Origin: Xanthobacter sp. YC-JY1
Lineage (GTDB): Bacteria; Pseudomonadota; Alphaproteobacteria; Rhizobiales; Xanthobacteraceae
DNA: 64,000 nucleotides
Assembly: GCF_021730305.1 (NCBI RefSeq)
Contig: NZ_CP032674.1
Coordinates: 4,387,001-4,451,000 of the forward strand
Direction: 5' to 3'
The notes beneath the pieces are model-generated. The model saw nothing but the letters and a program-made list of their open reading frames with translations. It was not told the DNA's origin and did not search any database. Of the stretch, positions 16,110-27,046 are shown in pieces (the stretch's first letter is position 1; every line of letters starts with the position of its first letter). A program made the translations under genes and the position numbers.

Positions 16110-16574
16110 TTGCCCGACATCTTCTTCGAAGATTTCATCATCGGTGAGGTGAAGACGTTCGGCTCGCACAAGGTGACGGAGGAGGAGATCCTCGCCTTCG
16201 CCCGCGAGTTCGATCCCCAGCCCATGCATCTCGATGCGGCGGCGGGCAAGGCGTCCCTGCTTGGCGGGCTCGCCGCCAGCGGCTGGCATTCCTGCGCCAT
16301 CATGATGCGGCTCGTCTGCGACGGCTTCCTGCTGCGCACCGCCGGCATGGGCTCGCCCGGCGTCACCGAGAACAAGTGGCTCGCCCCGGTCTTCCCCGAC
16401 GATGTGCTCACGCTCCGCCGCACGGTGCTGGAGAGCCGCACCTCCAAGAGCAACCCGGACATGGGCCTCGTGACATTCCGCTTCGAGCTTCTGAAAGCCG
16501 ACAAGAGCGCCGCACTCGACCAGACCTGCGTGGTCATGGTCGGCCGTCGCAATCCGGGAGCGCGCCTCGCATGA
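16110..16574 (+). CDS. MaoC-like hotdog dehydratase 2
   Basis: A 154-residue MaoC-family hotdog protein with the motif AREFDPQPMHLDAAAG and LGGLAASGWHSCAIMM. I choose a TTG start at 16110, because GGGAGG lies 6 nt upstream and the protein then begins LPDIFFEDFIIGE, the normal family start. The ATG at 16062 would add 16 non-homologous residues. The stop overlaps the next gene (ATGA), so the two MaoC genes are coupled and may form a heteromer, as other paired MaoC proteins do. Confidence 0.85.
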   Translation: MPDIFFEDFIIGEVKTFGSHKVTEEEILAFAREFDPQPMHLDAAAGKASLLGGLAASGWHSCAIMMRLVCDGFLLRTAGMGSPGVTENKWLAPVFPDDVLTLRRTVLESRTSKSNPDMGLVTFRFELLKADKSAALDQTCVVMVGRRNPGARLA

Positions 16575-17056
16575 TGTATTTCGAGGAAGTCGAGGCGGGC
16601 GCCACCGCCGCGCTGGGCAACCACACCTTCACCGAGGCGGAGATGCTGGCTTTCGCCCGCCTCTACGATCCCCAGCCGTTCCATGTGGATCCGGAGGCCG
16701 CGCGGCGCAGCCCGTTCGGCGCGCTGGTGGCTTCCGGCTGGCACACGGCCGCCATGTGGATGAAGTGCTTCGTCGCCTCCAACATGGCGCTGCCCAAGGA
16801 GGCCTCCAAACCCGGCGAAGAAGGCGTGCCGGGCGGAGGCTCCTTCGGCCCGGCCTCGGGCTTCACCAAGCTGCGCTGGCTGAAGCCGGTCTATGCCGGC
16901 GACACCATCTCGTTCGCCACCGAGGTGCGGGACAAGATCACCATCAAGTCCCGGCCCCAATGGGGCTTCCTGCGCACCTACAATTCAGGGACCAACCAGC
17001 ACGGGGATCTCGTCATCGACTTCGAGAGCACCGTGCTGATGCGCCGCCGCCCCTGA
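16571..17056 (+). CDS. MaoC-like hotdog dehydratase 3
   Basis: A 161-residue MaoC-family protein, translationally coupled to the preceding one by a 4-nt ATGA overlap. It contains ARLYDPQPFHVDPEAA, FGALVASGWHTAAMWM and a Gly/Pro-rich insertion (KPGEEGVPGGGSFGP) near residue 85 before the LRWLKPVYAGDTI strand. The substrate is unknown. It is convergent with uup, the stop codons being 6 bp apart. Confidence 0.87.
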   Translation: MMYFEEVEAGATAALGNHTFTEAEMLAFARLYDPQPFHVDPEAARRSPFGALVASGWHTAAMWMKCFVASNMALPKEASKPGEEGVPGGGSFGPASGFTKLRWLKPVYAGDTISFATEVRDKITIKSRPQWGFLRTYNSGTNQHGDLVIDFESTVLMRRRP

Positions 17057-17062
17057 GCGGGC

Positions 17063-18892
<1,830 letters not shown>

Positions 18893-19031
18893 GGGGCCGG
18901 ATTAAAGCCCTCCGGTCCGGAACGCAAAGGCCGTTCGCGCGGAACGACACTTTGCGCCGCTCGTCTCCCGGGACGCAAAGAGGTGCGTGTCGCCCTGCAT
19001 CACGCAGGCGGCGAGCACATCTCTCAGGCCA

Positions 19032-19211
19032 TCAATGTACGGTGGAAGTCGGATTCAGCTTCGACATCTGGTCCTTGAGAACCAGCTTCTTGCGCTTCAG
19101 CTCTGCGACACGAAGAGGATCCGAGGCGGGGCTGTTCATTTCGCGGTTGAGCTCCTGCTCGATGGCCGCGTGACGCCGCTTCAGTTCCTGAAGGTGCGAC
19201 TGGATGGACAT
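19032..19211 (-). CDS. DUF465/YdcH-family small coiled-coil protein
   Basis: A 59-residue alpha-helical protein. The product runs MSIQSHLQELKRRHAAIEQE, then an Asn/Pro/Ser linker (MNSPASDP), then LRVAELKRKKLVLKDQMSKL. This is the two-helix hairpin with KRKKLxLKD typical of DUF465 proteins, common in alphaproteobacteria and of unknown function. It is divergent from a second DUF465 gene at 19390. The start ATG at 19211 follows a weak GGGAGTGG stretch. Confidence 0.85.
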   Translation of the reverse strand: MSIQSHLQELKRRHAAIEQELNREMNSPASDPLRVAELKRKKLVLKDQMSKLNPTSTVH

Positions 19212-19389
19212 TCTTAGCCACTCCCTGTCTGCAACACGACATCAGTCTGTCACGGAGCCGACGAAGAGTCGACCGCCTTTCCGCCACCTCCGTCGACCTC
19301 CCATCTTGCGGCGCGGCATACCCGTGCCATAGTCATTCCAACTGGGGGCGAGCGGGCGGCGGACCTGCGCGCCGGTGACAGGACCGGGC

Positions 19390-19596
19390 ATGACGAGCGA
19401 CGAGGAACGGGATCTCAAGGTCCACCTGGAACGCCTGAAGCAGGAGCATCGGGATCTCGATGCGGCGATCGAGGCGCTGACCAGCGTGTCGGGAGCGGAC
19501 ATCCTGCAGATCCAGCGGCTCAAGAAGCGCAAGCTGCAGCTGAAGGACCGCATCGGCCAGATCGAGGACGAACTGTTCCCCGACATCATCGCCTGA
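19390..19596 (+). CDS. DUF465/YdcH-family small coiled-coil protein
   Basis: A 68-residue protein with the DUF465 helical hairpin: LKVHLERLKQEHRDLDAAIEAL, a short linker SGADILQI, then QRLKKRKLQLKDRIGQIEDEL, ending PDIIA. I take ATG 19390 (AGGA upstream) rather than the GTG at 19375. It lies head-to-head with the shorter DUF465 gene across 178 bp, so the two may be co-regulated and might pair, given their matching lengths and KRKxLxLKD motifs. Function unknown. Confidence 0.87.
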   Translation: MTSDEERDLKVHLERLKQEHRDLDAAIEALTSVSGADILQIQRLKKRKLQLKDRIGQIEDELFPDIIA

Positions 19597-19687
19597 GCGT
19601 GGGGCGGGCGCGAGGCCGGCCCTCCTGAGGAGGGGGCCAAGGCGCGGAGGCCGGGCGTGCCCGGCATCCGTCAGTCGGAACGAAGGA

Positions 19688-20173
19688 TCAGAGCTGGGCG
19701 AGCAGCGCGGTGGCGCCGGAGGTGTCGGCCTTGGAGGGCACGTCCTCCACGTTGAGCGTCTTCACCACACCATCCTCGACCACCATCGAATAGCGCTTGG
19801 AGCGCACGCCGAGGCCGGCGGCCGAGCCGTCGAAGGTGAGGTCGAGCGCGGCCGCGAAGGACGCGTCGGGGTCCGCCAGGAACACGATCTTGCCGTCGGA
19901 GCCGGAGGCCTTTTCCCAGGCGCCCATGACGAAGGGGTCGTTCACCGACACCACGGCGATGGCGTCCACGCCCTTCGCCTTGATGGCGTCGGCCTCGTGC
20001 ACATAGCCCGGCAGGTGGTTCTTGTGGCAGGTGGGGGTGAAGGCACCCGGCACGGCGAACAGCACCACCTTCTTGCCCTTGAAGATCTCGTCGGTGGTCT
20101 TCGGCACGGGGCCGTCCTCGGTGGGAACACGGAAGGTGGCGTTGGGCAGTTTGTCGCCGACCGAAATGGGCAT
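19688..20173 (-). CDS. Peroxiredoxin, Prx5 (AhpC/TSA, redoxin) subfamily
   Basis: Reduces hydrogen peroxide and alkyl hydroperoxides. The 161-residue protein has the Prx5 active-site segment PGAFTPTCHKNHLPGY with the peroxidatic Cys near 49, and the family start GDKLPNATF. There is no second cysteine anywhere in the protein, so it is a 1-Cys enzyme that needs an external thiol such as glutathione or glutaredoxin. The ATG at 20173 has GGAG upstream; the longer frame is a shadow. Confidence 0.93.
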   Translation of the reverse strand: MPISVGDKLPNATFRVPTEDGPVPKTTDEIFKGKKVVLFAVPGAFTPTCHKNHLPGYVHEADAIKAKGVDAIAVVSVNDPFVMGAWEKASGSDGKIVFLADPDASFAAALDLTFDGSAAGLGVRSKRYSMVVEDGVVKTLNVEDVPSKADTSGATALLAQL

Positions 20174-20268
20174 CGTCTTCTCCACAGTCTTGGGCGTTCG
20201 CGCCCGCGCCGACAATACGGGCTTTTGACCGGGAGAAAAGCGCTGGCTGCGGGCCGGAACGGCCCAGC

Positions 20269-21174
20269 TCAGCGTGGCGGCAGCTTCGGAACAGGCACCG
20301 TTGTCACGATCGCCTTCGGGCCGTCCACGAGGGTCAGCGTGAGCGGCGTCCCGGAGGGATCGGTGCCGGCGGGAATGCCGTCGAGGGGCAGCTCGAACCG
20401 GGCGGCGCCGTCCGGCAGCATGGTCTTCTGCGGCAGCGGCAAGGCCCAGCGATCCGGCCCCTCGGCGAACAGATCGGCCTTGGGATTTTGTGCCTTCACC
20501 TCGATGACGAGACGCGGCGGCGTGGCGCTGGCGTCCAGTTCGACCTTCTGCACCGAGGTCGGCTCGGCAACCCCCAGCGGGCGCTCCACCGGCAGGGCCG
20601 CACGGGCGGCCGAAATGCGGGACGCCTCGGCGCCGGCGTCGCCGCCAAGCGCGATGGAGAGGTCGGCGCGGGCGGGCATGCAGAGGGCCTCGCACACGGC
20701 GAAATCGAATGCGAGAGAAAGCTTGGCCGGCTTGTCCTTGTCCTTCAGCTCCACCTTCAGGGGGAACAGGACCGCGCCCTTGTAGCCGATGGAAAAGCCC
20801 CCGCCTCCGTCGGCGAAGCGCTTGGGCGCCGGCCATTCCATCTCTACCCGGGCGACGTTCTCCGAACCGCTCCAGTCCAGCGTCGGCGGCACGCCGCTGT
20901 CGCCGGGATAGCGCCAGTAGGTCTTCCAGCCGGGGGCGAGCTTCAGCTCGATGCCCGCATCCGCCGTCGTGCCGGAGACCGCGCCCGCCATCAGGATCAC
21001 ATCCGCGCCCGGCACCTTCACCGGAGGTGCGCTCGCAGCCCATGAGGCCGGCGAGAAAGCGGCAAGCATGGCGCCGGCGAGGAGTGCACGGGCCAACACG
21101 CCACGGGACGACACTACGAAGGCGGGCCGGACCGCCGGCCGAGCGCCGAGGGCGCGCTGAGGGGTCGATGTCAT
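20269..21174 (-). CDS. Secreted protein with DsbD N-terminal (thiol-disulfide interchange) domain
   Basis: A 301-residue protein with a signal sequence (LLAGAMLAAFSPASWAAS near 30-48), followed by a domain like the periplasmic alpha domain of DsbD/ScsB, seen as WKTYWRYPGDSGVPPTLDWSGSEN in pieces and a CEALC motif in FAVCEALCMPAR. These two cysteines would be the redox pair. Unlike full DsbD there is no membrane domain or thioredoxin domain, so an electron donor must be elsewhere. It lies 95 bp upstream of the peroxiredoxin gene on the same strand and may be co-transcribed with it. The ATG at 21174 is chosen over 21240. Confidence 0.82.
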   Translation of the reverse strand: MTSTPQRALGARPAVRPAFVVSSRGVLARALLAGAMLAAFSPASWAASAPPVKVPGADVILMAGAVSGTTADAGIELKLAPGWKTYWRYPGDSGVPPTLDWSGSENVARVEMEWPAPKRFADGGGGFSIGYKGAVLFPLKVELKDKDKPAKLSLAFDFAVCEALCMPARADLSIALGGDAGAEASRISAARAALPVERPLGVAEPTSVQKVELDASATPPRLVIEVKAQNPKADLFAEGPDRWALPLPQKTMLPDGAARFELPLDGIPAGTDPSGTPLTLTLVDGPKAIVTTVPVPKLPPR

Positions 21175-21344
21175 GGGCCTAGCGGGTACCCGCTCGCGGC
21201 TTCGGCGCAAAGCCCTTTGCCTCACCAATCGCGTGCACAAGCGTGTGACCCGCCGCGGGACTCGCGGCCTTTCGGCAGGGCCTCGGCGCTACCTGCAACG
21301 CAATCCGCATTTCCAAGACGGCCGAACGGCGGTACCCTTTCTCC

Positions 21345-21962
21345 ATGACTGCGAGCCAGAACCAAACGATCGAAGGCGGGGGATCGGGTTTCCTCGATGG
21401 GCAGATGCTCATCGCCATGCCGACCATGCGCGACGAGCAGTTCGCCCGCACCCTCGTCTACATGTGCGCCCACTCTCCGGAAGGAGCCATGGGCATCGTG
21501 GTGAACCAGCCGGCAAGCCACATCGACTTCACCGACCTCCTCGTCCAGCTGGACGTGGTTCCCGCCTCCGAACGCATCCTGCTGCCGAAGAGCGCGGGCA
21601 CCGTGAAAGTGCTCCGCGGCGGGCCGGTGGAAACGGGACGTGGCTTCGTGCTGCACTCGGCGGATTATTTCGTCGAGAACTCCACGCTGACCATCGACGA
21701 CGGCATCTGCCTCACCGCGACGCTGGACATCCTCAAAGCCATCGCCGGAGGGCGCGGACCGCGCAGCGCGGTGCTGGCGCTGGGCTATGCCGGCTGGGCG
21801 CCGGGCCAGCTCGAGACAGAGATCCAGGCCAACGGTTGGCTGAACTGCCCGGCCGACCCGGACCTGATCTTCGGCGCCGGGGTGGAGACGAAATACGACA
21901 GCGCCCTGCGCAAGCTCGGCATCGTCCCAGGCATGCTCTCCAGCGACGCCGGGCACGCCTGA
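21345..21962 (+). CDS. yqgE: YqgE/AlgH family protein (UPF0301)
   Basis: A 205-residue conserved protein of uncertain function. Typical blocks are [39 protein letters not shown] in pieces, then [16 protein letters not shown] and [20 protein letters not shown]. The family is widespread in proteobacteria. Its stop codon sits inside the left arm of a hairpin at 21957-21980, followed by a tandem repeat. It is divergent from the DsbD-domain gene. Confidence 0.93.
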   Translation: MTASQNQTIEGGGSGFLDGQMLIAMPTMRDEQFARTLVYMCAHSPEGAMGIVVNQPASHIDFTDLLVQLDVVPASERILLPKSAGTVKVLRGGPVETGRGFVLHSADYFVENSTLTIDDGICLTATLDILKAIAGGRGPRSAVLALGYAGWAPGQLETEIQANGWLNCPADPDLIFGAGVETKYDSALRKLGIVPGMLSSDAGHA

Positions 21963-22068
21963 GCGTTGCTCCGCTCAGGCGCCGCGTGGGGGGTTGGGAC
22001 GTTGCTCCGCTCAGGCGCCGCGCGGGGTTGGGACGTTGCTCCGCTCAGGCGCCGCGCGGGCTGAAGCG
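21957..22068. repeat. Hairpin plus three tandem copies of a 34-36 bp unit after yqgE
   Basis: GCCTGAGCG (21957-21965, containing the yqgE stop) pairs perfectly with CGCTCAGGC (21972-21980) across a 6-nt loop, a terminator-like stem. The loop and right arm, CGTTGCTCCGCTCAGGCGCCGCG, then recur at 22000 and 22034, separated by G-rich TTGGGAC linkers. The structure looks like tandem duplication of the 3' half of a terminator. Confidence 0.85.
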
Positions 22069-22082
22069 CGCGGGGCGTCCGC

Positions 22083-23498
22083 TCAGTAGCTGTCGCCCCA
22101 GCGGCGCGGGCGGTAGAAGGTGTGCACGCCGATCTTGTCCAGCTTGCGCATTTCCCGCACCCAGCTCGGATGCACCCAATAGGCGTGGTAGTGCGTGGCC
22201 CGGCCGATGGAGGCGAGCCATAGCTTGCCGTCCAGCATATCGGCGGCGATTTCCTTGGCCTGCACCCACATGTCCGGCTCGCGCACCACGTCCTTCACGT
22301 CGTCGCAGGCAAAGGTGAACTGGCAGGCGAGGTGCCTGTGGGCGTTCTGGTAGACCGCTCCGCACACGTCGTTAGGGTAATAGCCGGAGAACACCCGGTT
22401 CACGATGACCTGCGCCACCGCAATCTGGCCGCGCTTGGGCTCGCCGCGGCTCTCGAAATAGATGGCTTCCGCCAGGCACTTCTGGGCCCGCGCCAGCTTC
22501 TCGCCGCCGAGCTCCAGACGCTGGGCGGGCGAGGGCCAGATGCCGTCGCTGGGCGGCGTCTCCAGCTCCACCGTGCTGTCCAGTGACACGAGATTGGCTT
22601 CGCCCTCAGCGTGCGGGGCAGGATGCGGCACATAGCCGTGCTCGGCCAAGGCGGCATACTGGAAGGCGAGGGCCGGAAACAGCACGGGGTCGCGGCTGAA
22701 CACCGCCACCGGGTCCTGATGCGGCACCGGGCGAACAAGCGCGGTTCTGCCGCCGAATTCGCTCAGGGATTCGTCAGGCTGCGCGTCCCGCGCCAGCGTT
22801 TCGGCGGCCCGACGCGCCAGCTCCACTTCCGCAGGAACGTCCTCTGCAGCGGCAACCCGCGCAGCGTCCTGGATGAGGGGCAGCTCCAGAAGGATATCGA
22901 GCGCCAGCTCCACATAGGCACCGGACATGTCCCGGTGGGCCGGCGGCTCGACCTGCTCATGCTCCGAGAGCACGAGCGGGGGCGGGAAGGCAAAGGCGTC
23001 GTCATCGGCCGTGCTGGCAGCGCTCGCATCAGACGACTGCGTCGCGGACGACTCAAGCGCGGGGGCCACGAGGTCCGACGGCACGGGTCCGATACCGATC
23101 TCCGCGCGCGCCACATCCAGCACCGGCTGGCCGGCCACGGCGGCGGCAGCCGCGGCCGGGGTGCCCTCTTCGGAGACAGGCGCGAGGGAGGCGGTGACGA
23201 TGGTGCCGGGTGCGACAACACGGCGCGCCGGCTTCGCAGCCTCGGCCATCGCCTCCTTCGGAACCTCCGGCAGGCCGGTACCGACCGGCTGCGGCAGATC
23301 GAGCGTGGCGAGCTTCAGCGCCCGCGCGGAGCCCGGCCAGAGGCCGAGCCCTGAACCGGCCGTCAGGCCTTTCGGCGCCCGGCCCGATACGTCGTCAGCC
23401 CCCGCCCCGCAAGGCGTTGCGACGATGAAGGCGGTGGCGACGAGAAGCGGCGACAAAGCCCGACCGGCCCTCGGCCATCGATCCCGACAAATTCCCAT
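22083..23498 (-). CDS. Secreted cell-wall hydrolase, SleB (Hydrolase_2) C-terminal domain
   Basis: Probable peptidoglycan hydrolase (lytic transglycosylase-like SleB/CwlJ fold). The 471-residue protein has an N-terminal hydrophobic segment ([17 protein letters not shown], about 18-34). A long Ala/Pro-rich low-complexity region of about 300 residues follows, then a C-terminal SleB domain from about 340: [41 protein letters not shown] and [12 protein letters not shown]. The catalytic Glu is in the YFESRGE motif. Such proteins are common in Hyphomicrobiales, which do not sporulate, so the role is cell-wall remodelling rather than germination. Confidence 0.88.
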   Translation of the reverse strand: MGICRDRWPRAGRALSPLLVATAFIVATPCGAGADDVSGRAPKGLTAGSGLGLWPGSARALKLATLDLPQPVGTGLPEVPKEAMAEAAKPARRVVAPGTIVTASLAPVSEEGTPAAAAAAVAGQPVLDVARAEIGIGPVPSDLVAPALESSATQSSDASAASTADDDAFAFPPPLVLSEHEQVEPPAHRDMSGAYVELALDILLELPLIQDAARVAAAEDVPAEVELARRAAETLARDAQPDESLSEFGGRTALVRPVPHQDPVAVFSRDPVLFPALAFQYAALAEHGYVPHPAPHAEGEANLVSLDSTVELETPPSDGIWPSPAQRLELGGEKLARAQKCLAEAIYFESRGEPKRGQIAVAQVIVNRVFSGYYPNDVCGAVYQNAHRHLACQFTFACDDVKDVVREPDMWVQAKEIAADMLDGKLWLASIGRATHYHAYWVHPSWVREMRKLDKIGVHTFYRPRRWGDSY

Positions 23499-23580
23499 AC
23501 GCCAGCCCTTGCCGAGACTTCATGTCCCCAATAGGGCGCCGGACCGTTGCCGGTCGGCGACACGCAAGAGCATTGTCCGA

Positions 23581-24564
23581 TCAGTCTTGCCTGGAGGTTA
23601 ATTTCAGCGCCAGCTCCGCTTCGCGGGCAAACGGCCCCTGCCCCCGCAGGTGGAATTTGCGTGCCCGCGCAAGGCCATGGGTGCCGAAGCGGACGCGCAC
23701 CGCCTCCTCCACCCACTTGTCCTCCTGCGCAGAACGCTGCGTCGCGCGCTGGTTTTCCGTGTCGAGAAAGGCGCCATGAGCCGCGACCGCCGCCTCGAAG
23801 GCGTCGAGCCCCTCCCCGGTCGCCGCCGACAGGCGGATGACCGGCACGGTCCACCCGACCGAGGCGGAACCGGCAAGCGACAAGGCCCCGGCCACCTCGG
23901 AGGCGGCGCGTCGGGCGACTTCGGCCATATCCGCCTTGGTGACGACGATGATGTCGGGCAGTTCCATCACGCCCGCCTTCATGAACTGAAGGCTGTCCCC
24001 CGAGGCCGGCTGGATGCACAGCACCACCGTGTCGGCGACGAGGGAGATATCGGCCTCCGACTGGCCGACGCCCACGGTCTCGACGATCACCAGATCATAA
24101 ACCGCGCGCAGCAGCACCACGGCGGCGACCGAATCATCCGAAAGCCCGCCGAGCCGGTCGCGAGCCGCCATGGAGCGCACGAACACGCCGCGGTCGTCGG
24201 GATCGGTCTTCATGCGTGCCCGGTCGCCGAGCAGCGCGCCGCCGGTGCGACGCGACGACGGGTCCACCGCCAGCACGGCCACGGTGCGCCCGGCCGCGCG
24301 GGCGCGGCGGACCAATGCGTTGGTCAGGGTCGATTTGCCCACCCCGGGCGGGCCGGTGAGGCCCAGCACCTCGGCCTTGCCGGCGCGGGCCGCGGCATCG
24401 AGCAGCGCCACGAGGTCAGGCTGCCCGCGGGCGGTCTCCACCAGCGCCAGCGCGCGCGCAACAGCGCGTTTGCCGCCGGCGGCCAGGGTGGCGAGATCGG
24501 GCACAGGAGAGGTGCGCGGGCGGTCTGGGGCGTCTGCGGAAGCGGGCTCGGGCTCGGGCGGCAT
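23581..24564 (-). CDS. meaB: Methylmalonyl-CoA mutase-associated GTPase MeaB (ArgK family)
   Basis: G-protein chaperone that loads and protects adenosylcobalamin-dependent methylmalonyl-CoA mutase. The 327-residue protein shows Walker A GPPGVGKST near 67-75, the switch region VDPSSRRTGGALLGDRARM, the G3-type EVxxVGVGQSE (IVETVGVGQSEAD) and G4 VTKAD. The C-terminal helical arm is present. The N-terminus is Pro/Ala-rich and slightly longer than usual. The mutase genes are not in the window. Confidence 0.93.
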   Translation of the reverse strand: MPPEPEPASADAPDRPRTSPVPDLATLAAGGKRAVARALALVETARGQPDLVALLDAAARAGKAEVLGLTGPPGVGKSTLTNALVRRARAAGRTVAVLAVDPSSRRTGGALLGDRARMKTDPDDRGVFVRSMAARDRLGGLSDDSVAAVVLLRAVYDLVIVETVGVGQSEADISLVADTVVLCIQPASGDSLQFMKAGVMELPDIIVVTKADMAEVARRAASEVAGALSLAGSASVGWTVPVIRLSAATGEGLDAFEAAVAAHGAFLDTENQRATQRSAQEDKWVEEAVRVRFGTHGLARARKFHLRGQGPFAREAELALKLTSRQD

Positions 24565-24621
24565 TGGGCCAATCTAGCTGCCGCAGTGCGGGAGGCAACT
24601 CACCGCGTTTGCGCGCGAACG

Positions 24622-24650
24622 GAAAAAGGCGCCGGCAAAAGCCGGCGCCT
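24622..24650 (-). terminator. Intrinsic terminator after the glycine-zipper gene
   Basis: On the minus strand, the 10-bp stem AGGCGCCGGC/GCCGGCGCCT with a TTTT loop is followed by TTTTT (AAAAA at 24623-24627 on the plus strand). It lies about 60 nt downstream of the glycine-zipper stop codon. Stem plus T-run makes a good intrinsic terminator. Confidence 0.8.
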
Positions 24651-24711
24651 CTCCCACTGATCGGATCCGTGCGGGGGAACGGAACCGATCAACAGTCCTG
24701 AAAATCGAGGG

Positions 24712-25044
24712 TCAGCCGCAGTAGCCGCGCGACACCTTGACCACGTTGCCGTTGGTCTGGCGCAGGTAGCAGCGGCCGTTATTGCCCCAGAAGTAATAGG
24801 CGCGGCGCTGATCCTGCTGGTTGCCGATGATGGCGCCGGTGGTGCCGCCGATGATGGCGCCGGCCGCGACGCCGCCCGCATTGCCCGTCACCGCGCCGCC
24901 GATCAGCGCGCCGGCCGTGCCGCCGATGAGGGCCCCGCCCACCGTGTTGTTCTGGGCGCTGGCAGTGACGGCCGAGCCGGCGAGGACGGCGGCGGCAAGG
25001 GTGAAGGCGGTGAAAGCGCCGATGGCGGCATTACGGGTCGACAT
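24712..25044 (-). CDS. Secreted glycine-zipper protein
   Basis: A 110-residue exported protein. A signal peptide (about 1-30, cleavage after ASA) is followed by a glycine-zipper region GGALIGGTAGALIGGAVTGN and GAIIGGTTGAIIGN, which packs as membrane-spanning helices in outer-membrane proteins. The C-terminal part is RCYLRQTNGNVVKVSRGYCG, with a Cys pair likely to form a disulfide. The exact role is unknown; related proteins are envelope or biofilm-associated. It has its own terminator. Confidence 0.8.
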   Translation of the reverse strand: MSTRNAAIGAFTAFTLAAAVLAGSAVTASAQNNTVGGALIGGTAGALIGGAVTGNAGGVAAGAIIGGTTGAIIGNQQDQRRAYYFWGNNGRCYLRQTNGNVVKVSRGYCG

Positions 25045-25319
25045 CTTGATCCTTTCCGCATCCGCCGGGCGTCAACCCGCGGCGTGCTGCGATGGCACCT
25101 GATCTAGCAAAGGCCACATGAACGCCAGATGAGCGGGCTGTTCGGGCATCGTGCAGCTTCGTCCATGGTTCTGAACCGGGCAAGCTGCGCCGTAAAGACC
25201 CACTTCCGTTGCGGGTCCCTGCGCCGACAAGGAACACCTCTTGCATCAGCAAGGCGCTCCGGTGCAGGCTCGCGCCCCCGGGACAAACCGGCTCACAGCT
25301 TCGTGTTCAGGACAGGTCA

Positions 25320-25661
25320 ATGAGTGAACGCAACCCCTTCGGCGGGACCATCAGCCACCTCTCCCCGTCGGAGGTCCGTCAGGGACTCGCCGATGGCAGC
25401 ATCCTTCTCGTGGACGTGCGGGAGCCGAACGAGATTCAGGCCGAGCGCATTCCCGGCGCGGTCAATTTCCCGCTGAGCACATGGAATCCCGCCGCCCTGC
25501 CGGATCCGGCCGGCAAGCGCCTCGTCTTCTCCTGCCGTTCGGGCCAGCGCTCGCAGCAGGCGGCCGCGGCGGCGCAGAAGGCGGGCCTGGCCTATGAGGA
25601 GCACATGAAGGGCGGCATCATCGGCTGGCGCGAGGCCGGCTTCGACGTCGAGCGCGGCTGA
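25320..25661 (+). CDS. Single-domain rhodanese-like sulfurtransferase
   Basis: A 113-residue cytoplasmic rhodanese domain with LVDVREPNEIQAERIPGAVNFP and the active-site loop CRSGQRSQ (Cys near 75). The family moves sulfane sulfur between thiols. I choose ATG 25320, which begins MSERNPFG and carries GGACAGG upstream; the longer frame from 25209 runs through non-homologous sequence. It is unrelated in position to the two-domain rhodanese at 5331. Confidence 0.92.
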   Translation: MSERNPFGGTISHLSPSEVRQGLADGSILLVDVREPNEIQAERIPGAVNFPLSTWNPAALPDPAGKRLVFSCRSGQRSQQAAAAAQKAGLAYEEHMKGGIIGWREAGFDVERG

Positions 25662-25746
25662 GGCGCAAGCGTCCTAGTGGGGGTGCTCCGGCCAGACCGG
25701 GGCACCATTCTTTCGGCGTGGCGCATGGCGCCCGTTCTCGCCGATC

Positions 25747-25769
25747 CCCCTCCGGTCTCGCCGGAGGGG
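25747..25769. terminator. Hairpin between convergent rhodanese and leuB
   Basis: Perfect 9-bp stem CCCCTCCGG/CCGGAGGGG with loop TCTCG, midway between the rhodanese stop (25661) and the leuB stop (25798). There is no T-run on either strand, so termination is a weak call based on location and symmetry. Confidence 0.45.
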
Positions 25770-25797
25770 TCAATGGTCAGAATGGCAGCGCGGCCGC

Positions 25798-26910
25798 TCA
25801 GGCGGTCGCGGCGTCGAGTTCAGCGATGATGGCCTTGCCCATCGCCTCGGTGCCGATGGTCTCCATGCCCGGCGCGGCGATGTCGCCGGTCCGCTTGCCG
25901 GAGGCGAGCACGCCCGCAATGGCCTGCTCGATGCGATCCGCCACCGCGCCCTCGTTGAACGAATAGCGCAGCGCCATGGCCAGCGAGCCGATCATGGCGA
26001 TGGGATTGGCGATGCCCTTGCCGGCGATGTCGGGCGCGGAGCCGTGCACCGGCTCGTAGAGCGCCGCGCGCTTGCCGGTCGCCGCATCCACAGCGCCGAG
26101 CGAGGCGGAGGGCAGCATGCCGAGCGAGCCGGTGGCCATGGCCGCGAGATCGGAGAGGATGTCGCCGAACAGGTTGTCGGTGACGATCACGTCATACTGC
26201 TTGGGCCAGCGCACCAGCTGCATGGCCAGCGAATCCGCCAGCGCATGCTCCAGCTCGACGTCCTTGTAGGCGCGGGCGTGGAGGTCGGTCACCACCTGCT
26301 TCCAGAGCACGCCGGAGCGCATCACGTTGTGCTTCTCGGCGGAGGTCACCTTGTTGCGGCGGGTGCGGGCCAGCTCGAAGGCCACGGCGGCGATGCGCTC
26401 GATCTCGTAGGTGTCATAGACCTGCGTGTCGATGGCGCGCTTCTGGCCGTTGCCGAGATCGGTGATGGTCTTGGGCTCGCCGAAATAGACGCCGCCGGTC
26501 AGCTCGCGCACGATGAGGAGGTCGAGCCCCTCGACCACCTCGCGCTTGAGCGAAGAGGCATCCGCCAGCGCCGGGTAGCAGATGGCGGGGCGCAGATTGG
26601 CGAACAGCTGGAGATCCTTGCGCAGACGCAGCAGGCCTGCCTCGGGGCGCGCCTCATAGGGCACGTCGGCCCACTTGGGGCCGCCGACCGCGCCGAGCAG
26701 GATGGCGTCGGCGCCCTTGGCGCGCACCATGGCCGCCTCGGAGATGGCCACGCCATGGGCATCGTAGGCGCAGCCGCCGACCAGATCTTCCTCGATGGCG
26801 AAGGAGGCGAGGCCCGCCTGCTCCAGCCACTGAGCCACCCGTTTCACCTCGGCCATGACTTCTGGGCCGATGCCGTCGCCGGCGAGAAGGAGGAGCTTGT
26901 GGGTGGCCAT
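25798..26910 (-). CDS. leuB: 3-isopropylmalate dehydrogenase
   Basis: Third step of leucine biosynthesis: NAD-dependent oxidation and decarboxylation of 3-isopropylmalate. The 370-residue protein shows the substrate-binding [27 protein letters not shown], the catalytic Tyr in DTYEIERI and the Lys region SAEKHNVM. The metal-binding Asp set is seen in [15 protein letters not shown], and the NAD-binding loop is [18 protein letters not shown]. All key blocks are intact. It stands alone here; leuC and leuD are not in the window. Confidence 0.96.
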   Translation of the reverse strand: MATHKLLLLAGDGIGPEVMAEVKRVAQWLEQAGLASFAIEEDLVGGCAYDAHGVAISEAAMVRAKGADAILLGAVGGPKWADVPYEARPEAGLLRLRKDLQLFANLRPAICYPALADASSLKREVVEGLDLLIVRELTGGVYFGEPKTITDLGNGQKRAIDTQVYDTYEIERIAAVAFELARTRRNKVTSAEKHNVMRSGVLWKQVVTDLHARAYKDVELEHALADSLAMQLVRWPKQYDVIVTDNLFGDILSDLAAMATGSLGMLPSASLGAVDAATGKRAALYEPVHGSAPDIAGKGIANPIAMIGSLAMALRYSFNEGAVADRIEQAIAGVLASGKRTGDIAAPGMETIGTEAMGKAIIAELDAATA

Positions 26911-27046
26911 GGGTCGGTTCCTCGGGTCTTGATTTACGCTGCGGCATCGCGCCGTTTTTCAGGCCGCCCTGAGGGCGGCGGCTCGGCGCGGAGTGCTAGG
27001 GCCTCGCCGGGCCGATGGCAAGGAGGAACACGCCTGCCCGCGGTAG

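Noticed and set aside
21964-22068. Possible CRISPR-like array
   Set aside because: Only three units, nearly identical linkers of about 12 nt, no cas genes; it is a short tandem duplication.
26963-26979. Hairpin upstream of leuB as a leucine attenuator
   Set aside because: The 7-bp stem is short, there is no Leu-rich leader peptide and no T-run in the right direction.
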